DNA of 45,494 bases from Candidatus Abyssobacteria bacterium SURF_5 (GCA_003598085.1 QZKU01000119.1:1-45494); one strand, 5' to 3'; numbered from the stretch's first letter, positions 8,160 to 18,652 are shown. The notes: generated from the letters alone by a model not told the origin. A program made the numbers and translations.

Positions 8160-9068
8160 GTGGCGAAATCCATCCTGATTCCATCCTTCGCAAAAATCAA
8201 TCTTTTCCTTGATATCATATGCAAGCGGCCTGACGGATACCACAACATCGAGACCGTCTTCCAGACTATCGACCTGCATGATGACGTAAGCCTCGAGCTT
8301 CGGCCTTCCGGCCTCAAAATCGAGTGCGATGATCCCTCAGTTCCCTCTGATTCGAGCAATCTGGCCGCCAAAGCATTTTCAGCATTGCGGCCTGCCCTGA
8401 ACTATGAGGGGGGCGTCAGAATCACCCTCAGAAAACGGATTCCTCCCGGCTCGGGGTTGGGCGGCGGCAGCTCGAATGCGGCGGCCGTTTTGAAAGGACT
8501 GAAATGTCTTTTCCAGGAACAGGTTTCGGAACAATTTCTGATGGAGACGGCCCGGCAATTGGGTGCCGACGTTCCATTCTTTTTGTTTGGCGGACTCGCC
8601 GCCGGATGGGGGAAAGGCGAGCGGCTCGAAAGAATATCTCCCCTGCCGGCGAGTTTTCTGGTTGTGGCTGTTCCGGCCGGCGTTAGCGTGTCGACTGCTC
8701 TGGCCTATGGCAAAGTTCGTGCGCCTCAGTGCGCGGGGCCCCCGCCCGCCGAATTGTCAGGATGCAGCGAAAGCTTGAAAACTTTTTTGAAAGCCCTTGA
8801 CCCCTCTCTTCCGCTCTCAGCCAACGCATCGGCTATTCAGCTTCTCTATAATGAGCTCGAAGAGCCGGCGCTTGGGATGTTTCCTGAGATAGGCCGGCTG
8901 AAAAATAGAATGCTCGAGGCGGGGGCCAAAGCCGCTCTCATGACCGGCAGCGGAAGCGCCGTATTCGGGATCGCCGACTCGCTCAGTCACGCGCAAAGGA
9001 TCAGGAGCAAACTTGAAGCGTCCTGCCCCTGCCGCGGTTTTACAGTATCTACAATCAACGGTCGCTAG
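8160..9068 (+). CDS. ispE: 4-(cytidine 5'-diphospho)-2-C-methyl-D-erythritol kinase
   Basis: 302 residues, usual for IspE, the ATP-dependent kinase of the MEP isoprenoid pathway in the cytoplasm. Family features: N-terminal PSFAKINLFLDI followed by RPDGYHNIETVFQTI; the GHMP-kinase ATP loop PPGSGLGGGSSNAA (about residues 97-110); and the C-terminal MTGSGSAVFGI glycine-rich motif. GTG 8160 is the only reasonable start and gives the normal N-terminus. The gene follows the FTR-like gene by 33 bases and is probably co-transcribed with it. Two other MEP genes, ispG and dxr, occur in the minus-strand operon later in the window. Confidence 0.96.
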   Translation: MAKSILIPSFAKINLFLDIICKRPDGYHNIETVFQTIDLHDDVSLELRPSGLKIECDDPSVPSDSSNLAAKAFSALRPALNYEGGVRITLRKRIPPGSGLGGGSSNAAAVLKGLKCLFQEQVSEQFLMETARQLGADVPFFLFGGLAAGWGKGERLERISPLPASFLVVAVPAGVSVSTALAYGKVRAPQCAGPPPAELSGCSESLKTFLKALDPSLPLSANASAIQLLYNELEEPALGMFPEIGRLKNRMLEAGAKAALMTGSGSAVFGIADSLSHAQRIRSKLEASCPCRGFTVSTINGR

Positions 9069-9084
9069 AAAATAAACCGTTCTA

Positions 9085-9113
9085 TTGCAAGCAATCCTTC
9101 TTCGTGCTATTTT
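9085..9113 (+). promoter_or_regulatory. Predicted sigma-70 promoter for the cNMP-binding gene
   Basis: TTGCAA (9085-9090) and TATTTT (9108-9113) are 17 bases apart, placing the transcription start near 9120. This argues against any translation start at 9085 and supports ATG 9142 or 9157. Confidence 0.4.
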
Positions 9114-9156
9114 AGTGTACACCCTTCATCCCGGGTGCGAAATGGGAGTCAAGAAG

Positions 9157-9729
9157 ATGAAGCAGGAAAAGAAAGAGCGTTCCGGGTTATCGTCCTGCCG
9201 CGCCGAAACCGGCCTTTGGCCGCAAGACCTAAGGGGCTGCAGTTTTTTCAGCCATTTCTCCGAAAAAGAGACCAGCCATCTCCTGAAAATCGGCACGGTC
9301 CATCAATGTGCGCGCGGCGAATTCCTGGTGCGCGAGAAGGAGCATTCCCGGGACTTATTCATTGTCCTTTCGGGGGAAATGGTGGTCACAAAAACCTTGT
9401 ACGCCGGAGACGAGAGGAAATTGGGGACGATTGAGCCGGGCGAATTTTTCGGGGAAATGGCTTTCCTCGATGGCCTCCCCCGTTCCGCCAGTGTCTCCTG
9501 TTGGAAAGAGGGGGCCGTATTCAAAATATCCAGAGAAGCGTTTGACCGGCTTTCCGCCAAGAAACCGGCGATCGCCTACAAAGTCACCAACATCATAGCC
9601 GCTGCCTTGACGGAGCGGCTTCGGCGATCGAATGATGTCGTTGAAGATTTTTTCTCCAATCCGAATAAAGCGATCCTCGAATTCAAGACCCGTCTCCTGA
9701 AGATTCAAACCATGCTGCAACGACTGTAG
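9157..9729 (+). CDS. Cyclic-nucleotide-binding-domain protein without DNA-binding domain
   Basis: About 190 residues. A Crp/Fnr-type cyclic-nucleotide-binding beta-barrel covers roughly residues 25-140, with LGTIEPGEFFGEMAFLDGLPRSASV as the phosphate-binding cassette. In place of the helix-turn-helix found in Crp there is a mainly helical C-terminal tail. It may therefore sense a nucleotide or act through protein contacts without binding DNA. The arginine in GLPRSAS is retained, consistent with nucleotide binding, although the ligand is not proven. I chose ATG 9157 because GGGAG (9144-9148) is eight bases upstream; ATG 9142 is the alternative. An upstream TTG at 9085 lies in a predicted -35 box. 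The partner is unknown. Confidence 0.85.
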   Translation: MKQEKKERSGLSSCRAETGLWPQDLRGCSFFSHFSEKETSHLLKIGTVHQCARGEFLVREKEHSRDLFIVLSGEMVVTKTLYAGDERKLGTIEPGEFFGEMAFLDGLPRSASVSCWKEGAVFKISREAFDRLSAKKPAIAYKVTNIIAAALTERLRRSNDVVEDFFSNPNKAILEFKTRLLKIQTMLQRL

Positions 9730-9757
9730 CGCTTTTCGATCCGGCACTGAGAGAAAA

Positions 9758-10972
9758 ATGAGACCATTTCGTAAATGGCAAGGAGTATTTCAATCCGCGG
9801 TCCTTTTTTCGCTCGCGATTTTCCTGTGGCCGACAGAAGCAGATGGACAGCAACGGCATTCCTATAGCGCACGCTATGGCCGCAGAACAAACGTGCAGCA
9901 CGGTATCTTTCACTCGCAACAGCTCAACCAGGACATCGAGTATTCGATTTATCTGCCGCCAAGTTACTACGACCAACCCCAGCGCTGCTATCCGATTCTG
10001 TACTACATACACGGTTTCGATCTCAGGGGGAAAGCGCACATGGATTGGGTAAATTGGCATCTGGATGCAACGCTGGACGCGCTCATTACCGAGGGCGCTG
10101 TTCAGGAAATGATTGTGGTGATTCCGGAAAGTTTCATAACGGGGATCGTCGTCGACTGGGGAGTGCCTCCGGAGCGCAGCATGCCTGTCGCTGTCCTCAC
10201 GTTTCCTTTTCGCGCGGTTCGAGGACTTTTCAGGTCCATTCTCGATCCGACATATTTCGGATCGTACCTCTTTATCCATCGCTGGAATCTTGAGCCCGCC
10301 GATTACGCCGAAGTCCTTATAGCTGACTTCATCCCTTTTATAGAGAAGAGGTATCGTGCAAAGGAGGGAGTATCCCATCGCGCGATCAGCGGCTTTTCAA
10401 CCGGCGGCTACAGCTCGCTCTCGATCGCGTTTCGACATCCGGAACTGTTCGATTCAGTCAGCGCTCACACTCCCATGCTTGTCCCGGCCTCGCCCTTCTC
10501 GGCGGAGGCGCGCGATTTTTTCATTGAGTACGATCCGCAGCACGTCCAGCATACTACTCATCAATTCATAATTAATCTTCTTAAGCGCATTTTCATAAAC
10601 GAAGAGACATGGGACCGGCATGATCCTCTCACTCTGGCAAGCCGTCAGCACCTCGAGAATCTCCCTACTTATATAGACGTCGCGGAACTCGATAAACGCG
10701 GGTACGATATCGGCACCTCTCTCCTGGTGCAGTCGCTTCTGGAAAGGAACGTGCCGGTCGAATTCGAATTGGTAAGGGGGCTTCCGCCCCATTCCAACCA
10801 CACGTATCCGGGGTATCTAAATGGAAGATTGATAGCCGAACTCGCCAATGGCAAGACAGATGAAGAATTGAACCGCTTTTTCAATTGGCGGGGTGTAGCA
10901 CCGCTCATCAATCCGGATGTTCAGCGGATCGAGTATTCGCTCAGGTTTCACTCGCGGGAGTTCAGCCAGTAA
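9758..10972 (+). CDS. Secreted alpha/beta-hydrolase, esterase D / mycolyltransferase type
   Basis: 404 residues. A cleavable-looking signal peptide (positive MRPFRKW, then VLFSLAIFLW) ends near residue 30, so the enzyme is probably periplasmic or exported. The body matches the putative-esterase family (Esterase D, antigen 85, enterochelin esterase). The early strand YPILYYIHGFD supplies the oxyanion region. The nucleophile elbow is GFSTGGYSS, with Ser near residue 213, where many relatives have GxSMGG. A late histidine in PPHSNHTYPGY probably completes the triad. The region between, with FGSYLFIHRW, appears expanded. ATG 9758 has only a weak GAGAG upstream. The natural ester substrate cannot be inferred, and the neighbours give no pathway hint. 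Confidence 0.83.
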   Translation: MRPFRKWQGVFQSAVLFSLAIFLWPTEADGQQRHSYSARYGRRTNVQHGIFHSQQLNQDIEYSIYLPPSYYDQPQRCYPILYYIHGFDLRGKAHMDWVNWHLDATLDALITEGAVQEMIVVIPESFITGIVVDWGVPPERSMPVAVLTFPFRAVRGLFRSILDPTYFGSYLFIHRWNLEPADYAEVLIADFIPFIEKRYRAKEGVSHRAISGFSTGGYSSLSIAFRHPELFDSVSAHTPMLVPASPFSAEARDFFIEYDPQHVQHTTHQFIINLLKRIFINEETWDRHDPLTLASRQHLENLPTYIDVAELDKRGYDIGTSLLVQSLLERNVPVEFELVRGLPPHSNHTYPGYLNGRLIAELANGKTDEELNRFFNWRGVAPLINPDVQRIEYSLRFHSREFSQ

Positions 10973-10988
10973 GGGAAACGCCGGTCTC

Positions 10989-11114
10989 TTATTGATTGAG
11001 CCAGACTATGAGCGATTTCAGTGTCACGGCCAGCACCGACGCAAGAAGGATGACTACAAGGACGAAAAATGCCACGGTATACTTGTTTTGTTCTTCCTTA
11101 TGCTCTGTTTTCAT
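10989..11114 (-). CDS. Predicted 41-residue single-pass membrane microprotein
   Basis: This short frame reads as a charged N-terminus (MKTEHKEEQNKY), one uninterrupted hydrophobic helix of about 22 residues (TVAFFVLVVILLASVLAV), and a short polar tail ending WLNQ. Its ATG (11112-11114) is preceded on the same strand by AAGGAA with a five-base spacer, a good ribosome-binding site. It lies about 100 bases downstream of the FGGY kinase on the same strand and converges with the esterase gene. The composition is that of a genuine small membrane protein. No known family is recognised, and small size limits certainty. It could be a regulator or accessory subunit of a membrane complex. Confidence 0.6.
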   Translation of the reverse strand: MKTEHKEEQNKYTVAFFVLVVILLASVLAVTLKSLIVWLNQ

Positions 11115-11215
11115 GGCTTTCCTTCATTCCTGCGGGTGTTCCCTTTGTCATCTCCTCCTCTTCCTAAATCGTATCATTGTGGCGCACGGGGGCGCCAATT
11201 CGTGATTGAGCGCAA

Positions 11216-12871
11216 TTAGAACTCGGACATGATCTCGCGGGATTCCAATTGTTGCAGGTACATTTTCTTGAATATGCCGTACTTGGCGTCATGGAACGAT
11301 TTGACGGCAGGATCGGGGTCTATGTGCTTCCCGCTGCGGCTCATCACGGCCATCGCATCCGTCACCTGCTCGAATGCTCCCGCTGCGGTCGCCGCCAGCA
11401 GGGCTGTCCCTAAAAGCATGGCTTCGGGTTCGCTGGGTAGTGCTATGGAGCAACCGGTGATATCTGCATGCTCCTGAAGCCAGAGAGGGTTTTTTGTTCC
11501 GCCGCCGCAAGCGTGGATTTTTCGGATCGACAGGCCTTTCCGGCCGAGCGCTTCGATGATGTGCCGCGTTCCGTAGGCAATCGCCTGTACCGCAGCATAA
11601 TAGCGCAGCGCCAGGTTTTCGAGTGACGCCTCAAGGATCAGGCCGTCGATGGCGCCGCGAGCGTACGGATCGGCGTGGGGCGATCGGTTCCCATGAAAGT
11701 AGGGAAGCACATGGAGGTCTTTCGTCAGTTCCGGCCCCTTTTTCTGAGACTTCTTCAGCCGCTGTATGATATCGTTGAGGATTTCGTACGACGTCTTGCC
11801 TTCGCCTTTGGCTCTCTCGGATAGCTGGCGGCTTGCGGCACTGTCGGCGATGATGTGGTCGATCAAGGCGCCTGTGGCGCTCTGGCCGCCTTCAAGCAAC
11901 CACTTTCCCGGCACCATTGCGCCGTAATAAGGACCCCAGACGCCTTTTACAAAGACGGGTCGAGAGGTCGTCGCCATGTGGCAGGATGAAGTCCCTCCTA
12001 TAAGCGCGAGTACGCGCTCAATCGCACTTTCGTCCGTCTCAGCCTCATATGCCGACCCCAGCACGCCAAGCCCACCTGCGTGAGCGTCAATGATTCCGAC
12101 TCCGACCGCCGTGCCGGCGGAAAGACCTAGCTCCTTCGCAGCCTGCGGACTCAGCCGTCCCGCAACCGCCCCCATCGATCTGACAGCCTCGCCCACCCTT
12201 GAATTTATGAAAAGGTCCGCCAAATCGATTTTCTCGAAAAACGACAGGTCCCAATCTCCGAATCTCCCTTTGTGTCCGAGATAAGTCCACTTGCAAACGA
12301 GCGTGCAAAGACTCCTGGTATCTTTGCCCGTCGCCTTGTATGTCATGAAATCGGCCAGATCGAGAAACTTGGCGGTCTTCGCCCAACTCCGGGGAAGGTT
12401 TTCTTTGATCCACAGGAGTTTCGGGGGCTCCTGCTCCGGCGAAAGTTTTCCGCCCACATACTTCAGAACGGGATGCCCAGTTGCGTTGATGCGATCCGCC
12501 TGGCCGATTGCCCGATGATCCATCCAGACGATGACGTTCTGTTCGTGGTTGCCGGTAGGCGACACGGTTACGGGAGCGCCGCCCTCTCCCAGTGCCACTA
12601 ATGAGCACGTGGCGTCAAAGCTGATGCCGATGACTTGCTCCGCACCGGCGGCAGCGCTCTTCAAACATTTTCGAATCGCCTTCCCCGCGCCGCTCCAGAT
12701 ATCTTCAGAAGACTGCTCGGCGAAATTCGGCGCCGGTCGGAAAATCTGAATTGGGTGCTCGCCCATTCCGAGCATCTTCCCGCGGAGGGTAAATACGCCC
12801 GCTCGCACGCTGCCGGTACCGACGTCAACGCCAAGCACCAGTCCCTTTTTCTCTTGTCTTACGGCCTTCAC
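11216..12871 (-). CDS. FGGY-family carbohydrate kinase, probably D-ribulokinase-like
   Basis: About 551 residues. FGGY kinases phosphorylate sugars or polyols with ATP. N-terminal LVLGVDVGTGSVRAGVF is the phosphate-1 loop, and GTSSCHMATT and CGGGTKNPLWLQEHADI are the ATP-domain motifs. Overall length and the WGPYYGAMVPGKWLLEGGQSATG segment resemble ribulokinases of the AraB/YDR109c type; the substrate is probably a pentulose but is not certain. I chose GTG at 12871 because GGAGAG sits six bases upstream. A longer frame to TTG 12940 overlaps the -35 box of a good promoter (12912-12940), so it is rejected. It is divergent from uvrB. No sugar transporter or isomerase lies beside it. Confidence 0.88.
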   Translation of the reverse strand: MKAVRQEKKGLVLGVDVGTGSVRAGVFTLRGKMLGMGEHPIQIFRPAPNFAEQSSEDIWSGAGKAIRKCLKSAAAGAEQVIGISFDATCSLVALGEGGAPVTVSPTGNHEQNVIVWMDHRAIGQADRINATGHPVLKYVGGKLSPEQEPPKLLWIKENLPRSWAKTAKFLDLADFMTYKATGKDTRSLCTLVCKWTYLGHKGRFGDWDLSFFEKIDLADLFINSRVGEAVRSMGAVAGRLSPQAAKELGLSAGTAVGVGIIDAHAGGLGVLGSAYEAETDESAIERVLALIGGTSSCHMATTSRPVFVKGVWGPYYGAMVPGKWLLEGGQSATGALIDHIIADSAASRQLSERAKGEGKTSYEILNDIIQRLKKSQKKGPELTKDLHVLPYFHGNRSPHADPYARGAIDGLILEASLENLALRYYAAVQAIAYGTRHIIEALGRKGLSIRKIHACGGGTKNPLWLQEHADITGCSIALPSEPEAMLLGTALLAATAAGAFEQVTDAMAVMSRSGKHIDPDPAVKSFHDAKYGIFKKMYLQQLESREIMSEF

Positions 12872-12911
12872 CTCGATCTCTCCGTTACGGACCTCCTTCG
12901 CTCCAGCCCGT

Positions 12912-12940
12912 ATTTTACAGGGTTCAGTGGAAAAAATCAA
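12912..12940 (-). promoter_or_regulatory. Predicted sigma-70 promoter for the FGGY kinase
   Basis: On the minus strand, TTGATT (12940-12935), a 17-base spacer and TAAAAT (12917-12912) give a predicted start near 12905. It fixes the kinase start downstream of 12905. Confidence 0.5.
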
Positions 12941-12997
12941 CGCAGGTAAAAAGGCTGGAAGAGCAGGCGGTTCATATCTTTTTTAGCCTGTTTTGAG

Positions 12998-13003
12998 TAT
13001 AAT
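12998..13003 (+). promoter_or_regulatory. uvrB: Predicted -10 element for uvrB
   Basis: A perfect TATAAT lies 40 bases before the uvrB ATG. The -35 region is AT-rich but has no good TTGACA match at 16-18 bases. No LexA box is recognised, so damage induction cannot be claimed. Confidence 0.35.
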
Positions 13004-13042
13004 AAAAATGGATTAATATGGCTGCAGCAAGGAGATGAACGT

Positions 13043-15040
<1,998 letters not shown>

Positions 15041-15064
15041 AAGAAACGTGCCACGGAAATTACG

Positions 15065-17374
15065 TCAGGCGCTCTTGCCCGTCCTGATGAGGGGAACGGT
15101 GGCGGGGCCGGTACGCGAGGGCTCTCGCTCCTTCGCGGGTTCAAGAATATCAATCTTCCTCAAGTGCTTGCGCTCAACGAGCAAAGAGATGGTGTTGCCT
15201 GTTTGATCCGCCGGGAAGAAATAGAACCTTGCGCTCGTCGCGCTGTAGGCTTGTGAAGTATATCCCTCGATCTTTTCCTTGTCATGAAAGGTCAGCAGCA
15301 TGTGCACCCCGTGCATCTGCGTGGCGGGCGACACGATTTTTTTCCCGATTTGGCCATCGAAATCCCTCACGAAGTATACCGCTTTCAAATCGGAGAATGA
15401 AACGTAGATCTCTTCATTGGAACCCGGCAACGCGTCACGAGGCAGCAATCCGAAGCCGTCGCCTTCGATATCCCACGAAGCAGGGGTGCCCTTCAACATT
15501 CGGCCGTCGAGATATCGGACGACGATCTGCTTGTATGGATGTGGATTCTCGAACCGAAACGTGTATGCTCCCACCTCGATCAGATCGCGATCGCTCAGCG
15601 GAACCGGCCCGTCGAGTTTCTGAAGGTTCACGATGACCTTGTTCTTGCCCAGCGGCTGCAGATACATCCTTTTGTTTCCTTTATCCAACTTCACAAACAA
15701 CTCGCAATGATGAGCCGCGACCGATTTATGAGGAAGAACCAGACCGGCGTCTTTCGCGCTCCCGATAACTATGGAGTCGCGCCCGACTGACTTTCCAAGC
15801 GTATTGAGGCTGGCGGTGATCAATCGAGATCGGTCATGAGACTTGTCTTTGAGATTGATCAGGACAAGCTTGCCCTCGAGAGCGCTCATGGGACGCGCCC
15901 GGATGAAGCGATACAAAAAAATTCCTCCCACGAGGAGGACAATGCCCGCGGCTGCTCCTATTAGCAAGGCGGGATCGAGCCAGGAGAAAAACTTTTCGAT
16001 CAAACGGCCGCGAGCATGCGGTGGAGCGATTTTGACGGCTATTTCCACCTCATCCTTCGAAAATTTGATCGGTCCCCTGGCGCCGGCGAAAGCGATCTTT
16101 CCGTCGAGTGTCTGGGAATGAGTTATCGCCAACGTCGCATCGGTTTCAACCGTTATCTGTAGTTCAAGGCAATCTTCCTGTCGGACAAAAGAGGTCGTCA
16201 TCTTGATACCTTCAGGAAGACCGACGGAGGGGGTGATGCGAATATCCTCCGGTTCGGCAATCGAATTGGAACGGAGAAAGACGCTTTTCGTCTCGCGAAA
16301 CGCTGCTCCCGGGCGGATCGGACCGAATTGGAGTCGCTCCCTGAGGTCCACTGAAATCTCCGGTTGCGATATGGTGACGGTAACCGGAATCTCCGGCGGC
16401 TCAAGAAACAGTACTTGCCCCGGCAACGGTTTCAACTCGAGTTTGCCGACAACGGTCCCTTCATGAAAACTGTCAACACGTACGACGAATTGAGTGGTCC
16501 ATGGTTTTCTGGAACAGGTGACGCCGCCGGGAGTGATTTCAAGAAGGGTCTTCCATGATGGATTCTCCTGATAGGCGCCGCGAAAACTCAATTGTATTTG
16601 TTGGTCGGAAGCGTCTCCTCGCGCCGGAAAAAACGCGAGCGAAACCGGCACCGTCGCTTTCGGGCCTGCTACCCTTCCCAGGTCCAGGGACACGGGTTCA
16701 ACGAATACCTGCGCGAAGCCCAGTTGTCGATTCTCCTCAGTCATTTCCGCTAACTCTTTACCCAAATTGAAGGAAGTCCCTTTCGCCAGTTCCATCCATT
16801 CGACCACATCAGGGTCGGGATGATCTCCCAGCGAGAGATAGAAGAAGGCGGCATTGGAGCCCTGCAACAATCCCGGGTAACGCTTGAGCAGGTCTTCAAA
16901 CTGAATCGGCTCAGCGACTACGGGAGGCGGATTATTTTTTCCGTCCGACAGGAGGATCATCGTTCTCTGATGCTTCGTGTCCTTTTTTTCGAGCTGCGAA
17001 AGCTCCTCCATTCCCTTATCCAATGCGCCTGTTATGTAGGTATAGAACTGATCCGACTCGAGCGAAGCCAGTTCCCTTTCAATCAACCGTATGTCTTGCG
17101 CGGATGAGATCTTCTGGCGGAACCTCAAATTGATCTTTTCGCCGAAGCTTATCAAGACAATCGTATCGCCCGGCTGCGCCTTTTGGGCATACTCTAAAAT
17201 CGCCTTCTTGACGTCTCCAAATATGTTGCGCATGCTCGAAGAGGTGTCCAGCAGGAAAACAATGTCTTGATTCGGCAACTTTTTTTCGGTTGCGGCGGCC
17301 GAACAGGGGAAGAGAGAAAACTGGATCAGGATGAAGATCGCCGGCAAGAGAGCAGTGGCGCGTTGCAGGTCCAT
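15065..17374 (-). CDS. Membrane-anchored VWA-FHA domain protein
   Basis: About 769 residues. A signal peptide (MDLQRATALLPAIFILIQF) leads to a von Willebrand A domain with an intact MIDAS start (DTSSS, residues 43-47), which binds a divalent metal and mediates protein contacts outside the cytoplasm. Beta-rich repeats follow, then one membrane helix (about 470-495, LLIGAAAGIVLLVGGIFLY). The cytoplasmic part has an FHA-like phosphothreonine-binding fold (about 525-610, with VGRDSIVIGSAKDAGLVL and a serine/HH motif). A C-terminal module (about 615-750, VVRYLDGRMLKG and FYFFPAD) is found in many uncharacterised proteins. It could connect an external binding event to phospho-signalling inside. Other in-frame starts are ATG 17413, ATG 17434 and GTG 17458; none has a strong ribosome-binding site. 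No kinase gene is adjacent. Confidence 0.82.
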   Translation of the reverse strand: MDLQRATALLPAIFILIQFSLFPCSAAATEKKLPNQDIVFLLDTSSSMRNIFGDVKKAILEYAQKAQPGDTIVLISFGEKINLRFRQKISSAQDIRLIERELASLESDQFYTYITGALDKGMEELSQLEKKDTKHQRTMILLSDGKNNPPPVVAEPIQFEDLLKRYPGLLQGSNAAFFYLSLGDHPDPDVVEWMELAKGTSFNLGKELAEMTEENRQLGFAQVFVEPVSLDLGRVAGPKATVPVSLAFFPARGDASDQQIQLSFRGAYQENPSWKTLLEITPGGVTCSRKPWTTQFVVRVDSFHEGTVVGKLELKPLPGQVLFLEPPEIPVTVTISQPEISVDLRERLQFGPIRPGAAFRETKSVFLRSNSIAEPEDIRITPSVGLPEGIKMTTSFVRQEDCLELQITVETDATLAITHSQTLDGKIAFAGARGPIKFSKDEVEIAVKIAPPHARGRLIEKFFSWLDPALLIGAAAGIVLLVGGIFLYRFIRARPMSALEGKLVLINLKDKSHDRSRLITASLNTLGKSVGRDSIVIGSAKDAGLVLPHKSVAAHHCELFVKLDKGNKRMYLQPLGKNKVIVNLQKLDGPVPLSDRDLIEVGAYTFRFENPHPYKQIVVRYLDGRMLKGTPASWDIEGDGFGLLPRDALPGSNEEIYVSFSDLKAVYFVRDFDGQIGKKIVSPATQMHGVHMLLTFHDKEKIEGYTSQAYSATSARFYFFPADQTGNTISLLVERKHLRKIDILEPAKEREPSRTGPATVPLIRTGKSA

Positions 17375-17513
17375 TTTGCTTTTTTCTGGAACCTTTTCAC
17401 TTGAAGTAGCCATTTGTCTTTGCGTGATCCTCATTTGCCTTGCGTGGAAAATAAACACCCGAAGGCCCCAACGAAAATGAGCATGCCGCGCCCTCTGCGT
17501 TCTTTATGAAAGG

Positions 17514-17530
17514 TGCATGAAATGTGCCAG
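17514..17530 (-). promoter_or_regulatory. Sigma-54-like -24/-12 element upstream of the VWA-FHA gene
   Basis: The minus strand reads CTGGCAC (17530-17524), five bases, then ATGCA (17518-17514). The invariant GG and GC are exactly ten bases apart; only one base departs from TGGCAC-N5-TTGCA. The predicted start is near 17503. A chance match is possible. Confidence 0.4.
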
Positions 17531-17627
17531 TGAGAGGTGAATGCAGCGCCTAAACCTAGATGTGTGAATTCGTTACGGCTCTATCGCGAATGCAGCCCCC
17601 CTTGATTTAACCGATGCATGCCGTTCC

Positions 17628-17657
17628 TTGACTTCGGAGGCGAAGCTATGCTAAATT
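17628..17657 (+). promoter_or_regulatory. kdsD: Weak predicted sigma-70 promoter for kdsD
   Basis: TTGACT (17628-17633) and TAAATT (17652-17657) are 18 bases apart, with a predicted start near 17664, 35 bases before the gene. The -10 box matches only four of six consensus bases. Confidence 0.33.
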
Positions 17658-17698
17658 CTTGTTTACGCTAACATGAGGGGAATAAAGAGGTTTTGCCA

Positions 17699-18652
17699 AT
17701 GTCGGACACGCTGGAACGGGCCAAGGAAGTACTGAAAATTGAGGGAGAGGCTATTCTCAAGCTTCGTGATAAGGTGGGCTCAAGTTTTGAACAGGCCGTC
17801 GATATCATCATGAAGTGCAAAGGGAGGGTGATTGTTACCGGAATGGGAAAACCGGGCATAATCGCCCGAAAGATTTCCGCCACGTTGGCAAGCACGGGTA
17901 CCCCTTCACTTGCGATGCATCCGGCCGATGCCATTCACGGCGACTTGGGGATGGTTACGAAGGAAGACGTGGTGATCCTTATTTCCAACAGCGGAAAAAC
18001 GGAAGAGATAACGCGGCTGCTGCCGATGATTAAGAGAATTGGGGCAAAATTGATCGCGATGACCGGCGACACGAATTCTCCCCTTTCCGAATACAGCGAC
18101 TGCGTTTTGGATTGTTCGGTGGATGCCGAGGCATGTCCTTTCAATTTGGCGCCCACAGCGAGCACGACGGCGTCATTGGCCATGGGAGACGCATTGGCTG
18201 TTGTGCTTTTGGAAAAGAAGGGGTTTCGCGTAGAGGATTACGCCTTTTACCATCCCGGCGGCAACCTTGGCCGCCAGCTTCTGAAGATATGCGACGTCAT
18301 GAGGAAAGGAGCGCGGAACCCTATTGTTCACCAGGATGCGCTTGTAAAAGAAGCATTGCTTGTCGCCACACATGCACGCGCCGGAGCAGCCGTCATCGTT
18401 GACGAAACTGGCCGTTTGACGGGCATTTTCACCGACGGCGATCTCCGGCGTTCGCTGGAGAAGGATTCGGATTTGCTCTCAAAACCGGTAAAGCACTTCA
18501 TGACGAAGTCGCCCCTGTCAGTCTCGCCCGAGAAGCTGGTGAACGAAGTCATGCGTCTGATTAAGGATCAGCGCAAAAAGGATCTGCCGGTTGTAGACGA
18601 TGAGGGCAAGCCAATCGGTTTTATTGACGAGCAGGACCTCCTCGGGCTGTAG
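17699..18652 (+). CDS. kdsD: D-arabinose-5-phosphate isomerase, KpsF/GutQ family
   Basis: 317 residues. The enzyme interconverts ribulose-5-phosphate and arabinose-5-phosphate, the first step towards Kdo of lipopolysaccharide. An N-terminal SIS domain has GRVIVTGMGKPGIIARK and VILISNSGKTEEI, with catalytic-site HPGGNLGR near residue 185. Two CBS domains follow (RAGAAVIVDETGRLTGIFTDGDLRR and DLPVVDDEGKPIGFIDEQDLL). ATG 17699 has AGAGG eight bases upstream; a TTG two codons earlier is less likely. It stands alone, with no kdsA, kdsB or kdsC next to it. It supports an outer membrane containing Kdo, though some homologues serve capsule or sugar-alcohol pathways. Confidence 0.95.
   Translation: MSDTLERAKEVLKIEGEAILKLRDKVGSSFEQAVDIIMKCKGRVIVTGMGKPGIIARKISATLASTGTPSLAMHPADAIHGDLGMVTKEDVVILISNSGKTEEITRLLPMIKRIGAKLIAMTGDTNSPLSEYSDCVLDCSVDAEACPFNLAPTASTTASLAMGDALAVVLLEKKGFRVEDYAFYHPGGNLGRQLLKICDVMRKGARNPIVHQDALVKEALLVATHARAGAAVIVDETGRLTGIFTDGDLRRSLEKDSDLLSKPVKHFMTKSPLSVSPEKLVNEVMRLIKDQRKKDLPVVDDEGKPIGFIDEQDLLGL

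Noticed and set aside
9085-9156. TTG start at 9085 for the cNMP-binding protein
   Set aside because: It overlaps a predicted -35 box; ATG 9157 has GGGAG at good spacing.
12872-12940. TTG start at 12940 for the FGGY kinase
   Set aside because: The TTG is part of a well-formed -35 box (TTGATT, 17 bases, TAAAAT), so transcription would begin downstream of it.
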